Below are positions 12,199 through 60,820 of a stretch of DNA of 64,000 nt, piece after piece. Each line of letters opens with the position of its first letter. Position 1 is the first letter of the stretch. The stretch lies in the NCBI RefSeq assembly GCF_010015445.1, contig NC_053115.1, positions 9,338,024 through 9,402,023 of the forward strand, read 5' to 3'. Under the pieces are notes generated by a model. That model was not told the DNA's origin, searched no databases, and worked only from the letters and a program-made list of their open reading frames with translations. The position numbers and the translations under genes are program-made. This stretch comes from Perca fluviatilis (lineage: Eukaryota; Chordata; Actinopteri; Perciformes; Percidae).

Positions 12199-15100
12199 CA
12201 AAGAAACTGGCATAAAAAAGGAGGTACAGTCAACAGAAGGAGGTAAAGCAGCAGTCCATGTGTAGAAGGAGGGAGGCAGAAATTGGTGAGGGAGGTATAG
12301 AGGAAGGAATAAGAGAAGAAGAGCACGAGGGAGGAAAACAAGCTGACATAAGCTTAGCAGCTGTGGCTACAGCATTGCAATAATACCATTAGAATTGAGC
12401 ATACTGGAAGAACCAAGACAGAGATTAAAAAGGGCTGGAGACATGGAGATGATTCCAAAAATAGCACCACTACCAGGATGTGCTCACAAAATTTTCCAAA
12501 TAGCCACTTGGATAAAAGCACTGGGAGACCTGCTGCGTGAATATCATTATTACTGCATTAGACATGCATTTGAAAGCTCTTTAAAGTTTTTTTTTTTTTT
12601 TTGGCTTTAGCAACGGCCCTGCCAAGCTTGATTTGGCCAGCATCAGTAGATCCCAGCTCCAAAATTAATCTCCCCTTTGAACTTCTCCAAACGCTTCGTT
12701 ATAACATGCTAATTTCCATTATGATTGATTAAACCAAGCTGCTCTTCTTCTCTGTCAAAGACCAACCCCAAGAGCTCTGTGCACAGCGGGGGCATAACGA
12801 TGGCTTATAGAAAACTCTGTAGCCCTCCCTTTTTCTTCCTTCCTTCCTTCCTTCCCTCCCTAACTTCCATTCCTCACTTTCTCTCTCCGTTATTCAGCTA
12901 CCCTGTCCAGGCTCTTTTCACAAAAGTCTCTATTGAAGCCCGGGAAAAAGGCTCAGCAGCAGCAGCTGGCCTCTCTTTTCTCCAGGGCAGGTATAGAGGG
13001 GCTGGAAGCTCTCTGCATGAGCGAGCCCCACTCCTCCAGCTCCATTCAGCTCTGCTTTTGCCTCTGCTATTCACCAAGGCCCTACTTTGTCAGGAGCAAG
13101 GGAGCACAGAGAAAAAGAAGGGATCATCCTTTTCTCTCTTTGTACTCCACATAGCTATACAAGCGTCCCCAAAGCCTCTGCTAATGAGTTGGCCTCCGCA
13201 GTGTAGTGAGTGGAGAGAGAAGCAGGTTTGCGAAAGAGAAAAGGTTTGATTATTATGGGTTCATTCTCCTCACAGATGGAACGCCAGGCTTGTGTTCATT
13301 AGCCTACTGGGTGGTTTTGCTTTTTTAAGTATGTTTTGTGTTGTGTATGCCTGCTTTAGAATATTTATAGGGAGAGCTTGCCAATTAAAGTTTTTTTTTA
13401 TTGAATGTGCAAGTGCAAATGCAGTGTTTATTGAATCACAGTCATTTGTGTGGTTCAGAGGAAAAACAAAAATCAGTTCTAGAAAAAAAACAACCTGCGT
13501 CTCTGAACCTTTCCTCCTTTCCCAGTGGCTGGTAAGCACAAGCAGGCACGCACACATCCACATATACATACTGCAGCATCAGTTAACACATAATCTAATT
13601 GCCATTTCTCCACAGTTAATAATGCACTTAAGATAAAGTAATGATGCTGAATGAATTGCTTGTAAACATATACAACACACACCAAGGGAGAGGCCATATG
13701 GTCCACCATGCAGTAAATGGGTATCCGGTTACTTCAAATAAATTGAATTTTCCACCTCTGGCCCGTGGTGCCAAAAGTGTGTTTGAAGACCTGATTGAAT
13801 TTAGACTGGCAGACCGTTCTGATTTAGCTGGCTAATTAAAGCACTCAGTGGATGTCTAAACCCCTGGGCCTATGTGTAACCGACCATGAAATGTGACGGG
13901 TCAAAAGTCTAGTGATTTTATATTTCATGGGTTTAAATAAAGTCATTTTAAGAGTTCAATGTGAAACAAAATTGCTTTTCTAATCTTTTAGAGTAAAACA
14001 GGCATGGTTGAGTACAGAAAGGGCACTGGGTTCCATAATTCTAGCAATGATAATTATATTCAATACAACAATAAAAGCTGTGTTTAAACCCCTTTAGACA
14101 CTCAAGAGAGGGCAAGAGCGAGAGACAAAGACAAAAGAGAGAATGAGATCCTTTCTTGGTACAAATGCATTCACACTAAAAACCAAGAAACAAAGAGTGC
14201 TGGCAGACAAAAAGATGTTTGGCTGCCGCAGCCGCGCAACACAGAAGTCACCTTTGAAAGAATGAAACAAGCACATTCCTTGCCTAGCACTGAACAAAAA
14301 CTGTTCCAGGCCATCACTTCTTTTATGAAATATTCTATTGACAAGGCTTATTAAAACAACCATAGCCAAATACACAAGAGAGTCGCCCTTCCCACCCTGC
14401 CTGTCAAAGGAGCTGTAAACCAACAAGCTACGGCTTCAAGTTTGTCTTCGCAGGGTCAGGATGTGAGCAATATAGACGCAAGTAAACACCTGTTGAAAGG
14501 ACGTGGAAACTAACTGCCATATTGGCCCAACTTTCAACAATGCATACCTTCATTGCAGCTGACACTGTGGCTTGAAATGTAAGCATAACAGACAGGGCGA
14601 GCACCTCTTACCACACCTACCTCGTGATGGAACAGGTTGGGGAGCTGGTATGGTTTGTCTCTAATCACTTGCTGTTAGGCTGCCAAGCTGCAAGCCTTAC
14701 CTACTGACAGGAACTTGGCACAGCACAGCCTGATTCACTCTCCTCATTAGACAAACATTGATGAGAAATGTAAATGTTAGCACACACTTTGAATATAGAT
14801 AAAAAAAAATAAGACAGGGAGAAGAAAAGCCAGAGCTGTGGTGTTTGGACACCTGCAGATGATGTTGCTGTGTTGAACACTAACATGCAGTCCAAAGTTA
14901 GGCCTCATCATTTTGTTTTCACCAGCTGTTTAGTTCACGACCTGGGTTACATAACTGTTTATCGAGACAATATAACAATGTATTTAATTATACCCAATAC
15001 AGTACAATTACTCACTGAAAAGGTTTATTAGATTACTTCACCAATCGCTCAACAGTGAATTATTGAGCCGTAAGCTCAAAGGTGCCTTAGACAACTCCAA

Positions 15101-15756
15101 ATCCTCCCAAACACATGCTTTATTTAGAAGAGGTAGAAATAGAAAATGAGGCATTGTGGTTTAACGAGTAGTCAGTTTTGGAAATATGTAGTGACCATAA
15201 ACAGCTAGCTTAACATTAGCCCCCATGCATCCATGCAACGCTCCAAAAGTCCCGTCCTCACAGTGAAGCTGCGTGGTTTACACACCCTCCAACTCTGAAC
15301 AGAATCAGGTGATTACTAAATGTAGGATTACCAGTGGGTGGTTTTAGCAAGCCACCCTGTGTCATGGTGATTTGATTGGCCTAGCCAATTATTTTTGTCA
15401 TGTTAACTACATGTTTAAAACTGCGGCCGTTGCGTTAAATAGAACAGTCACATGATTCAAATTTCAACTGCGGCCACATGTTAAAGGTCACGCTATGGTC
15501 ACGCATAAAACGGCCACCATGCTGCAGTAAATAGAACGGTCATATAGGTCGTTTTGGGAGTCATTGACAATCAACCTGTTCTGTCGTTGATGTATGGCAA
15601 GCTCCCTGTACGGTTGGTGACATGAGAAGAGGACCAGAGCAGGCTAACCCCCGCCATCCTTTTATTGCTGGTAACCCAAGACATTCAGGTTGTGCTGTGG
15701 CTGTTTTCGTAGCTGGTACAGCAATAAAGGCTTTTTGAAAATGAAATCACCTAGAC

Positions 15757-16259
15757 CATGTGTGTCAAACTCAAGGCCCGCGGGCCAAATCCGGCCCCTA
15801 GCAAAATCTGATCTGGCCCGCATATCAATTTAGGTTCACAATCAATTTTGGCCCACATAGTTGTGCACCAACCCAAAAATATGGGAAAGGTGACACTAAA
15901 AACAGAATTTGGCACATTTGCCGACTTTGAGACTCAGAAATTCCCCACAGAAGCAGAGAGTTTGCATATTCTGGCTGTGAAAGAGCTTGTTGTGAGTCAG
16001 CTGTGTGATAGCCTACTTAGAAAATGTAATCACTGTTTTGCTTGATTTGCTAAATTCTAGGATGACTTTTTTGCTGACTTTTTCAGGGCTTTATGTGGAC
16101 CAAACTGTAAGTGAGAAGACTATATGAGACATGCAATAACAAAGATATTTTACTTTTTCAATTAAATACAAGCATGTCAATAAACTATACATGTCTGGCC
16201 CTTGATGTGATTCTCTTTATCCATTGTGGCCCTTAGCGAAATTGAGTTTGACACCCCGG
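15757..16259. mobile_element. hAT-like transposon remnant with 8-bp target duplication
   Basis: Ends read GTGTCAAACTCAA and its complement TTGAGTTTGACAC, the well-known vertebrate hAT terminus followed by GGCCCGCGGGCCAAAT. The element is flanked by perfect 8-bp ACCTAGAC duplications (15749-15756 and 16260-16267). A 65-codon open frame inside (15848-16045) is too short to call a transposase. Confidence 0.85.
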
Positions 16260-17419
16260 ACCTAGACGTAACAACAAATCTATTTGCTAGTACTACCTGT
16301 GCCGTGACACCAGGAGTTGCTTATCGCTCCACTTGCCCGTGAGGACTATCTGGCTATACTGCATATTGTCCTCTTATATCTCTTTCTCTACATCTGTCTT
16401 GTGCCCCCCCCCCTTGGAGGCCACGCATTATGCCACTTAGCAGGCAGCCTGGTATCGACAGAAATGCCCAAACTATTTCTGTTTCCTATTAGCAAAGCAT
16501 CTCCACGCTCCTGCAACACCCGTTAGCCATCCTGTCCCAGTATGATGAGTTGGCCGGGTTTCACGCCTCTCCATTTTATAGTTGATGAATAGCTGCAGCA
16601 GATGGTTTCTTATCTTTGAAGATTCCAGTAAGACGAGCGTGATGAATCGCTTCAGGCCTTACGCATCCATTGGCCCTTTTACCATCCACATCACAGACGC
16701 CATCACGTTACCCCCTCCAGCACCAAAAAAAAAAAAGGTGAAATGTGAACAATATGTAGTTGACTCCAATAGTACACCTACGAACCTACTGCTTTAACTT
16801 TTCACATACCAGCCCCAAAATCTTCAAACATGTCAGCATTGACACTTTCACTCCATCCCAGCTGTGTAAACGCCAATATGGTTGGTGTTAAAAAACATCT
16901 ATACAAAAAAAAGACAAGGCTCATCTGGTGCAGTCATTATCCTCTTTGCAATGCACTCTCATGACAGACCCACGTCCACTCTTCTCATCAGTCACAACTT
17001 CACACAGGAGAATGGGTGCGGGGCGAGTATGAAGTGTAGACCAGTTATGGTAGCAAAAGCTGCTAATGCTTTCCTTACTATGTGAATTCCTCGTAGGGCT
17101 CTCTGTTTCTCAGATTATAAATCAACCCATACCTGGGGAGAAACATCCCCTTTAGGATGGTGCCATGTGAAATGTCTGAGCCCTCAAGGAAAGAAATCAG
17201 TGTCTGAAAAGACTTTGCACACTTTCACTGCTCAGTGCCATACATTTATGACAGATAACAATACGGTGAATGAATACAGTGATAGAACAAAAATGTGCAC
17301 GCTCAGTAAGATTAAAAAAAACAACAATGACAGCACCCATTGTGTATTATGTGATGATAAATATACTGTTATTTCACTGTGACAACACATGTACATTAAT
17401 ACGAGCTATTATTGTTTAA

Positions 17420-18656
17420 AGGTCCCATGGCATGAAAATTTCACTTTTTTAACATTAATGTGCGTTCCCTCAGCCTACCTATGGTCCCCCAGTGGCTAGA
17501 AATGGTGATAGGTGTAAACCGAGCCCTGGGTATCCTGCTCTGCCTTTGAGAAAATGAAAGCTCAGATGGGCCGATCTGGAATCTTGCTCCTTATGAGGTC
17601 ATAAGGAGCAAGGTTACCTCCCCTTTCTCTGCTTTGCCCGCCCAGAGAATTTGGTCGGCCAATGAGAAAGAGAGAGAGACATGGCTTGCAAACAAGCAAA
17701 GTGGCAGTTGGTCAAGGCCACACCCCCACCCCCACCTTGCCCCCCCTCTCTCCTCTTCAATAGCATTTAAAGCTACAGTTCAATTCAATTTCAATTCAAT
17801 TGTATTTATAGTATCAAATCATAACAGAGTTATCTCGAGACACTTTACAGATAGAGTAGGTCTAGACCACACTATAATTTACAAAGCCCCAACAATTACA
17901 GTAATTCCCTCAAGAGCAAGCATTAGCAGTAGCTATTGCAACAGTGGCGAGGAAAAACTCCCTTTAGGAAGAAACCTCTGCAGACCCAGACTCTTGGTAG
18001 GTGGTGTCTGACGGGGCCGGTTGGGGGTGTGATGAACAGTGGCGATAATAGTCACATTAAAGATAATGGAACAGTGACTTCGAAGGTAGTCATTGTAGTT
18101 CATGTCATAGCAGGGCACATCGTGTCATACTGAGTAGTGCAGTCTCCTATACCGGATCCTGACTACTCTGTGCGTATGAACATCACAGCAGGGCGTTGCG
18201 GGATGAAACGTGGCGCTGCAGAGCATGGGTGGATGCGGCGGACTCAGCAGGACGCGGCTGGACATTGCAGGGAATCGCAGAGCATAGCTCTGCGAAGAAG
18301 AAACATAAGGACTCCGGGGAGTAAACTCCCCAGAGCTATGTTAGTAACAAGCAGTTCTGGGACAGGATGCATACAAAAGGAAACAAATGAAAACATTGAT
18401 GAGAGGCTGTACTGGCCTGCCTCCCTCTACTCTCACTATATTATTGATTATATGATAAACAAATCTATGATAAAAAAGAAACAGAAACAGAAATGGCACA
18501 TCCTAAGGAAAGCTCACTGTGTGACTGGCTCTAGTGGCTGTAATTCTGCATCAAGGCTGAATTTCAGGAAAGAGACTTCAGATACAGTATTAGGGGACCT
18601 AATAAGGACATAAGGCCTATATAAAAGCATCCAAAAAGCAGCATGTCATGGGACCT
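17420..18656. mobile_element. TTAA-flanked transposon with nested repeat
   Basis: Inverted ends AGGTCCCATGRCATG (15 bp) flanked by TTAA at 17416-17419 and 18657-18660. The left part contains a 12-bp hairpin (17583-17612). From about 17780 to about 18130 it carries a different high-copy fish repeat with ATCTCGAGACACTTTACAG and GAGGAAAAACTCCC. Non-coding. Confidence 0.75.
17780..18130. repeat. high-copy teleost repeat nested in TTAA element
   Basis: Starts with a CAATT-rich tract and continues with GACACTTTACAGATAGAGTA and AGGAAGAAACCTC. I recognise this sequence type as common in fish genomic DNA but cannot name its class. Confidence 0.55.
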
Positions 18657-20162
18657 TTAATGCAAAACACTAATGTGAAAAAGCAATTCTTTGTTATTTT
18701 TAATGACATCGGTGAGACGCTGTCAGATGAACTACACTAAAACATTTGCTATCAGTGGGAAGAAACCTTTCAAAACAAAAGGTAGAAATTGCATTAAAAA
18801 TCAGGTGATTATAGATTACATTGTATTCAAGTTTATTCCATTTTGCTGGAGGAAACTGGTTTATGTTAATTAGGCTACTTTCAAAAAGACAGCAACAGAC
18901 TTCATCCATAATACGCAAACATTTCTCATGAATCACCCTTTAACCCGAGCTTGGTGTATTGGTCAACATTTTAACCTGGTATTTGCCTTCTGCATAAGTA
19001 GTTATTTCTGTGCCAAGTCATCTAGAGCAGGTCATCTACCAAATAAATCACATTAAAAGACGTGTCAACAGTCCTCTCAAAATAGACCTCCAGAGTACCT
19101 GGTCCACATACCCTATCTGTCCAAGGAACATCAAAATGCAGGGTTGAGCATACTCGGGATAGCTGCAATTGTAGACCTCCTGTCACTTGTAACCTTGTAC
19201 TGAAGATATGTACAGGACACAGAAGACCGTGAAATAATATAGTATAAATGAAATGGAAAGTCAATCTTATTATCAGGCGAGGAATCCAATACTATCCATA
19301 CACTTGGGAATGAGATGTTTATCTCAGTGCTTGAATAATACTACTGTACATCAATCAAACCATGCTAATTGAGAAACTATATGTATTTTACACATATTGT
19401 TGTAACATTGATATATGATGTCTTGGTAAGTGCACATTTGATTAATATATATTTGACCAAGGTATACTTTGCTAAGAGGGTATTCTTTTTAAAGACATTT
19501 TACAGCTCCAAACAATTCTCAAGTGCCAAACTAATAAGATTTCAGGACAACATTTTAAAAATTGGTTGTCATCCATTACTCAGTTTTAATCACCAATGAA
19601 GTCATGTTTTAACAGGGTCTCATTTCTCAGATATTTCTCTTGCTTCTAAGAGCTGGAAGCCTCACCTGAAGGCTACTGAGCTCTCTCACACACGCATGGT
19701 GCAACGTGAAACCTTCGCCTATTCACTAGGAAAGGAACGAGGAACTGTGCCGCTAGAACTGCCTGCAGTGCTGCAGGTGTGAATATCTGTGTCCTCGCTA
19801 CCGTGATTAATAGCAACGAAATCTGGGACTTCTCCCAACACCAAGCGATCACAATGGCTCTGACAAAGTCTATCAATACCGTCTGTCAGTGCCAGGGGAA
19901 AAAAAGTATTCATGCGGCCAGTTGGCTGACAGGACCGCTGATTTATCACAGATGTGCATTTCTGAGACAACGGGCGAACATGACTTCAACATTTGGGAAG
20001 AATTGTGTGCTATCATGTGGCCATTATAGGGCATGCTCAAATGGTGAAAAGATCAGTCCAGATGCAAAAAACACAGAGTCATGCATGGGTGTGCCTGCAC
20101 ACACAAGTGTACACACCTAGTTATCACACAATCATGAACACAGATGCTCAGACACACCTGAG

Positions 20163-20782
20163 ACATACTCACAGACATTGGTGAAAGGCGTAAGAAGTAA
20201 ACTTGGAGTAAACTTGCATTGCCTAAATATAAAAATACCCCATTACAAGTAGGCCTAAATGTCCCATATTCAACTTTTTACTTGAGTAAAAGTATAATCA
20301 GCTAAATTTAGTATTCAAAAGGTAAAATCATTCATTATTAGCCCTGTGGTAACTATTGCGCCAATTTGAACTACAGCATACACTGCTGGACAGTGGCAGA
20401 AGTGAACTGAATACATTTACTCAAGTACTTAAGTACAATTTTACACCTGTACTCGGGTTTGTCCATTTTATGCCACATCTACTCCTTTTGACAGCTGTAG
20501 TTTATAGTTACTTTGCAGATTGAGATTATCAATACACAACATGAGAATATAATACATAATGATGTATGATATAAATGAAACTACCCAGCAATTACCCAGT
20601 AATTAAAAATTAGCCAATAACACACACAGACACACACACACACACACACACACAGACACACACACACACACACACACACGTGAACTAAGTACATTCAGAA
20701 CTTCAGAATGTGGCAAACTGAACAGTTGGTGTGCACATCAAATGAATTAGATGTTATATATAATACATCTAATTTATATATA

Positions 20783-20853
<71 letters not shown>

Positions 20854-21020
20854 AGCTTTAGTGTGGTTAAAATAATTTGTGGAGGCACACCTAACACTAG
20901 TTGTTTGCTCTCTCCTTCAAATTTCCTGTGTTAATTGTATTTCCTGTCTGACTCTTTTCTTTTACATGTAAATCTTGAGTCTTACTAACAAACACTTGAA
21001 ACTGAATTGTTACAGCATTC
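20163..21020. repeat. tandem segmental duplication, unit 1
   Basis: 858 bp from ACATACTCACAGACATTGG to CAGCATTC, repeated at once in unit 2. It includes a diverged hAT-type end (ACATTTACTCAAGTACTTAA), a (CA)n tract and a (TA)n tract at about 20799-20850. Confidence 0.95.
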
Positions 21021-21481
21021 ACATACTCACAGACATTGGTGAAAGGCGTAAGAAGTAAACTTGGAGTAAACTTGCATTGCCTAAATATAAAAATACCCCA
21101 TTACAAGTAGGCCTAAATGTCCCATATTCAACTTTTTACTTGAGTAAAAGTATAATCAGCTAAATTTAGTATTCAAAAGGTAAAATCATTCATTATTAGC
21201 CCTGTGGTAAATATTGCGCCAATTTGAACTACAGCATACACTGCTGGACAGTGGCAGAAGTGAACTGAATACATTTACTCAAGTACTTAAGTACAATTTT
21301 ACACCTGTACTCGGGTTTGTCCATTTTATGCCACATCTACTCCTTTTGACAGCTGTAGTTTATAGTTACTTTGCAGATTGAGATTATCAATACACAACAT
21401 GAGAATATAATACATAATGATGTATGATATAAATGACCCAGCAATTACCCAGTAATTAAAAATTAGCCAATAACACACACA

Positions 21482-21524
<43 letters not shown>

Positions 21525-21633
21525 AAACACGTGAACTAAGTACATTCAGAACTTCAGAATGTGGCAAACTGAACAGTTGGTGTGCACATCAAATGAATTA
21601 GATGTTATATATAATACATCTAATTTATATATA

Positions 21634-21698
<65 letters not shown>

Positions 21699-21860
21699 AG
21701 CTGATTAGTGTGGTTAAAATAATTTGTGTAACACTAGTTGTTTGCTCTCTCCTTCAAATTTCCTGTGTTAATTGTATTTCCTCTCTGACTCTTTTCTTTT
21801 ACATGTAAATCTTGAGTCTTACTAACAAACACTTTAAACTGAATTGTTATAGCATTCACA
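21021..21860. repeat. tandem segmental duplication, unit 2
   Basis: Direct copy of 20163-21020. Differences are few: single-base changes such as ACTATT/AATATT, a 6-bp loss near 21436, a different tail at 21700-21735, and different (CA)n and (TA)n lengths. It ends about 40 bp before the GC-rich lrig1 promoter region. Confidence 0.95.
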
Positions 21861-21899
21861 CCAATTATGTTATTATGGCTTGTTATAATGCGATTACAG

Positions 21900-23041
21900 A
21901 GCTTGAGCCCAGTGATTTGTCTCTTTAAGAAGCAGTGAGAGTGAGAGGAGGTGGTGCGGTTTCACACCCCGGAGTGGGAAACATAGGCGGGGCCAGCAAC
22001 CGCTGACTGACAGCCGCTCAAAGGCTCTCCAACTCCGCGTTGCACGGAGAACCCGTACCAACCAATGAGGTTAGGATTTGACCCGCCCATCAAATCGTAA
22101 CAGCCAATCGCGGCGAGCCATGGGAGGACCCTGGAATCGCTGTTGTGCATCCAACGTGGGACTACGGGACGATCACCCAGAAAAAAAAGGAAAAGTAACG
22201 CAAGAAAGGAAAAACTCATGGTGGCGGTACACAGTCGGAAGGAGGGGGGACATTATTTTACTATTAATTGGATCGTCGAGATTTTGTGACCACAGACTGC
22301 ACCTGATAAGCTGTCGGTTGAGTTCTTCTGGAACGGACTGTGTGTATTTAAAAGTTGGATTTATTCGACTAACGTGAACGTTACAGCGGCGAAGTGCTGG
22401 TGAGATTTGGACGGTATGCAGCGCTCGGCTGGAGAGACCAACGCTGGCTGGAGTGTCCGGCAGTATTGCCGCGGGTCTTAACTTATTTGCTACATCTTCA
22501 AGTGTGTAGTGGAAATTTTACAGCACCGTCAGAAGTCAACGTGCAACGGACGGTTTTGCTAAGTTCAAACATTTCGGCAGCTGCTCCGTTGATTAAAAAT
22601 CTGAGAGCGATCCCAGGCGCACTGTGTCCTTTAACATTTTGCTGTTGCATGTTTTCAAACATGTCACCAAAACAGCTATCCTATCGAGAAAGTAGTTGTT
22701 TTAGCCCTTTATGAACATACTATTTCAACTTGAATTTCAGTTCAGGGCGATATACAAGTTCGCTGTAACATCCTTTTGCTGCTTTATCTGTGAATCACCT
22801 TTGATTTTTAGCCCGCGTCGGACACCAGCGGAGAAAGTTGGACTGGGAACTTGTGTCCTACATGACTGGGACTGAGATGGGCAACGTTTTACTGCACCAC
22901 GGTTGTTTATGCTAGCCTCTGTAGTACAAGAAGACAATTCATGTGCTATAAAAGGCATTCAGTCTCTCCGAAGCTACATTAATATTCCAGTTTGTGGGTA
23001 CGAGAGAGCTCAGCGGCCGCGCTATTAATACTGGATACAAA
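21900..23041 (+). promoter_or_regulatory. lrig1 promoter and 5' leader region
   Basis: GC content and CpG density rise here compared with the AT-rich flank. A GGCGGGG box lies at 21986-21992, a reverse GGGCGG at 22083-22088, and CCAAT boxes at 22062-22066 and 22104-22108 (NF-Y-type). This is the usual build of a broad CpG-type promoter. A canonical TATAAAAGG lies much closer to the gene, at 22947-22955, so initiation near 22980 is also possible. The transcription start cannot be fixed from sequence alone. If it lies near 22.1-22.2 kb, the leader would be about 850-900 nt and carry several upstream ATGs. Confidence 0.6.
22947..22955 (+). promoter_or_regulatory. candidate TATA box
   Basis: TATAAAAGG, a full consensus match, 95 bp upstream of the lrig1 ATG. 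A start about 30 bp downstream would give a leader of about 60 nt without upstream ATGs. It could also be a chance match inside a longer leader. Confidence 0.3.
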
Positions 23042-58701
<35,660 letters not shown>

Positions 58702-60570
58702 CAGGCGCTTCATCCAGCCCAAAAGTGGACTCGCGGTTGCTGAGTGGACTTTTATTTTTTTTTGCACTGGGAAATAAACTGCTACCTCATATCGAGGCGA
58801 TTGATCCTGAGCCTCCTGGATCTGGACTGAAAGGGAGCACCGGGACGTGAAAAAAGGCAGGGGGCATCCGGAGTTTGAAGGTGGAGCTTGTGTGGGTGGC
58901 GTCCCATCTGAGCGTATCAGCTGTATATAGTTTAAAACCTTCCTTTGGGAGGTGACCAATACAAATTCTAGCTCCAAAAAATGTGACTTGCATTTGAAGC
59001 ATGTAAATGTAGGGAATCTTGTACAGTACATGTATGTGCAGGGAGAAAAAAAAGAAATATACCTTTGGACATTTGACTGTACATAAGAGTTTTCTTATAT
59101 TATATATTATATAACTTTTACAAAAGAGTATTTGAATTTATGTGCATGACAAAGAAAGGAGTGATGGTATTTTTTTTTTATTAAAAAAAAACAGCCTTTT
59201 TCAGCTTTTACCAACGTTCAGCTGCGGTGCCTTAATGCATGATCAAAGAAAACTCAGCATATATCAAGCAACTTTTTGTGAGAGATACTGGTACACTCTT
59301 TATAGCAAACAAAACAAACACTTGATTGCACTTGAATGTTTTTTGACAAATGCTGCCAACCATGGCCTTACAGACACACCGTTCACATTCATTGTTATTG
59401 TATGAAGGAAGAGCTTTTGATGTAAATTATTTTGGTACGTCGGATGGTTCAAGCTGGGATATTTGTGGGCGGTCAGTTAAAGCACTTTTTGTATTTACGT
59501 CATAAACAAGCAGATTGTGTACATGGTATCTGCCAATAGGAATGCAGGAACCTCCTCTATGTGAGGAGACATTCCACTTATTTTGACACGGTAAAGTCGA
59601 CAGTACATACTGTACCAGTAAGGCTCCTCCACCTGTTTCACAATACTACAAGTTACTGCAAAGCTGCTCTGATGTATTTGGGGGTGAAAAATATTCTCCT
59701 CTGATTCGGATTAGTTTCTTTATTTATCCAAGAAACTTTGGCGCACACACGTTCACAAACAAATGTGGTCAAACTTAGGAGAACAGCTGTTTTATAAGCT
59801 GTAAAAACTCAGCAATGATCTCTGTTATGGACACCTACCATGTGTTCTCGGTCACAGCTATGTGCGCTCGAGCACTGACATTTAATTGGCTGAATGCTTA
59901 AATATACCACTCTTATGCTATGAATTTAGGGAAAGATGGAGAATCACGGAGAATGTTTTATTGTGCTACTGCTGTAATGCGCCTCAACATCCACCGTGAA
60001 ACGGCCAGTATTCTGCCTTGGTCACATCAACACAGTGTAACAATAACTTTCTCATCATCACTACAGTTGAGTACCGTTTTGAGGTGACTAAAGGTTCATG
60101 CTGTGAACAGTCAGGAGGCTTGTGAAATGTGCTCTAACCAAACTTGGAGGATTAATGCAGTCAGACGCTCCCCGGACTGTCCCAATCCCTGGATACACTG
60201 GGTCAGAATTCAGTCAAAGTAGTTACGTTGCCTAATGTATGCATGCGTTTCGCCAGTAAGCCCTTGTCTGAACTGTGTTCTGTTACCAGTGGCCTTATTG
60301 AGGTAAACTGGAGGACACACTCCTCTGGTTACACCTGATAGCACCTATCCGAGATGATATTACCAGAAAGACCAATCAAAGATCACTGCTGGAAAACTAA
60401 TCCCAGTGTAGCAGGTGAAGTGGACAAGAGGGAGAGAGATGCAGTTCATGTATGGAGTAATTTATTGAAACAAACCGTTCGAAACCGTTGTACCAATGTC
60501 AAAGCTAAAACCGCAAAGTGTCTAACATGGCATTGAAGTGTCTAATAAAAAAAAAAGAAATATTCACATT
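58702..60570 (+). other. lrig1 3'UTR (approximate end)
   Basis: Non-coding, AT-rich sequence following the stop, with no sign of repeats over most of its length. Possible poly(A) signals are AATAAA at 58773, ATTAAA at 59180 and AATAAA at 60544. The last gives a 3'UTR of about 1.85 kb, and I favour it because the sequence before it has no obvious transposon. The true end needs RNA data. Confidence 0.5.
60544..60549 (+). terminator. candidate lrig1 poly(A) signal
   Basis: AATAAA, running into an A tract. Alternatives are at 58773 and 59180, so short and long 3'UTR forms are possible. Confidence 0.4.
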
Positions 60571-60785
60571 TTGCTATTACTGCAAGTGTTTTGCCCATTT
60601 CTTTCCTGTATGAACAGAACGAACGGAATGGACGATGGACTCACAAACAGCTGAGTTAGCATTTAGCGCTGCTCACATGTCACAGTGGTTATGGAGAAGC
60701 CATCAACTCAGAGAGCACGCCCCAAGACGTGAAATCCAGAGACCTTGATCTTCAAAGCAGGGAAGTAGCGTGTGCCTGGACCACA

Positions 60786-60788
<3 letters not shown>

Positions 60789-60816
<28 letters not shown>
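60789..60816. repeat. (CA)n microsatellite
   Basis: About 13 units. Confidence 0.95.

Positions 60817-60820
<4 letters not shown>

Larger units (their letters stand above)
1..20162. other. intergenic region upstream of lrig1
   Basis: No reading frame here has the splice sites or similarity expected of an exon; the open frames are short and come from repeats or low-complexity DNA. The identifiable content is transposon copies (listed separately), microsatellites, and stretches of unrepeated AT-rich DNA such as 2000-4400, 6500-8100, 8500-10040, 10820-15740 and 18670-20160, in which I recognise nothing specific. Some of this may be regulatory for lrig1 or for the next gene to the left. Confidence 0.6.

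Noticed and set aside
12725..13249. 174-codon ORF in the upstream region
   Set aside because: Low-complexity serine/leucine-rich translation of pyrimidine-rich DNA, with no domain, no conserved splice sites and no recognised similarity.
15848..16045. Small gene of 65 codons
   Set aside because: It lies entirely inside a hAT-like element with target duplications; no recognised domain.
22994..23041. Longer N-terminus for Lrig1 from 22994
   Set aside because: The upstream start is GTG, and the added residues precede the signal peptide. The ATG at 23042 has good context.
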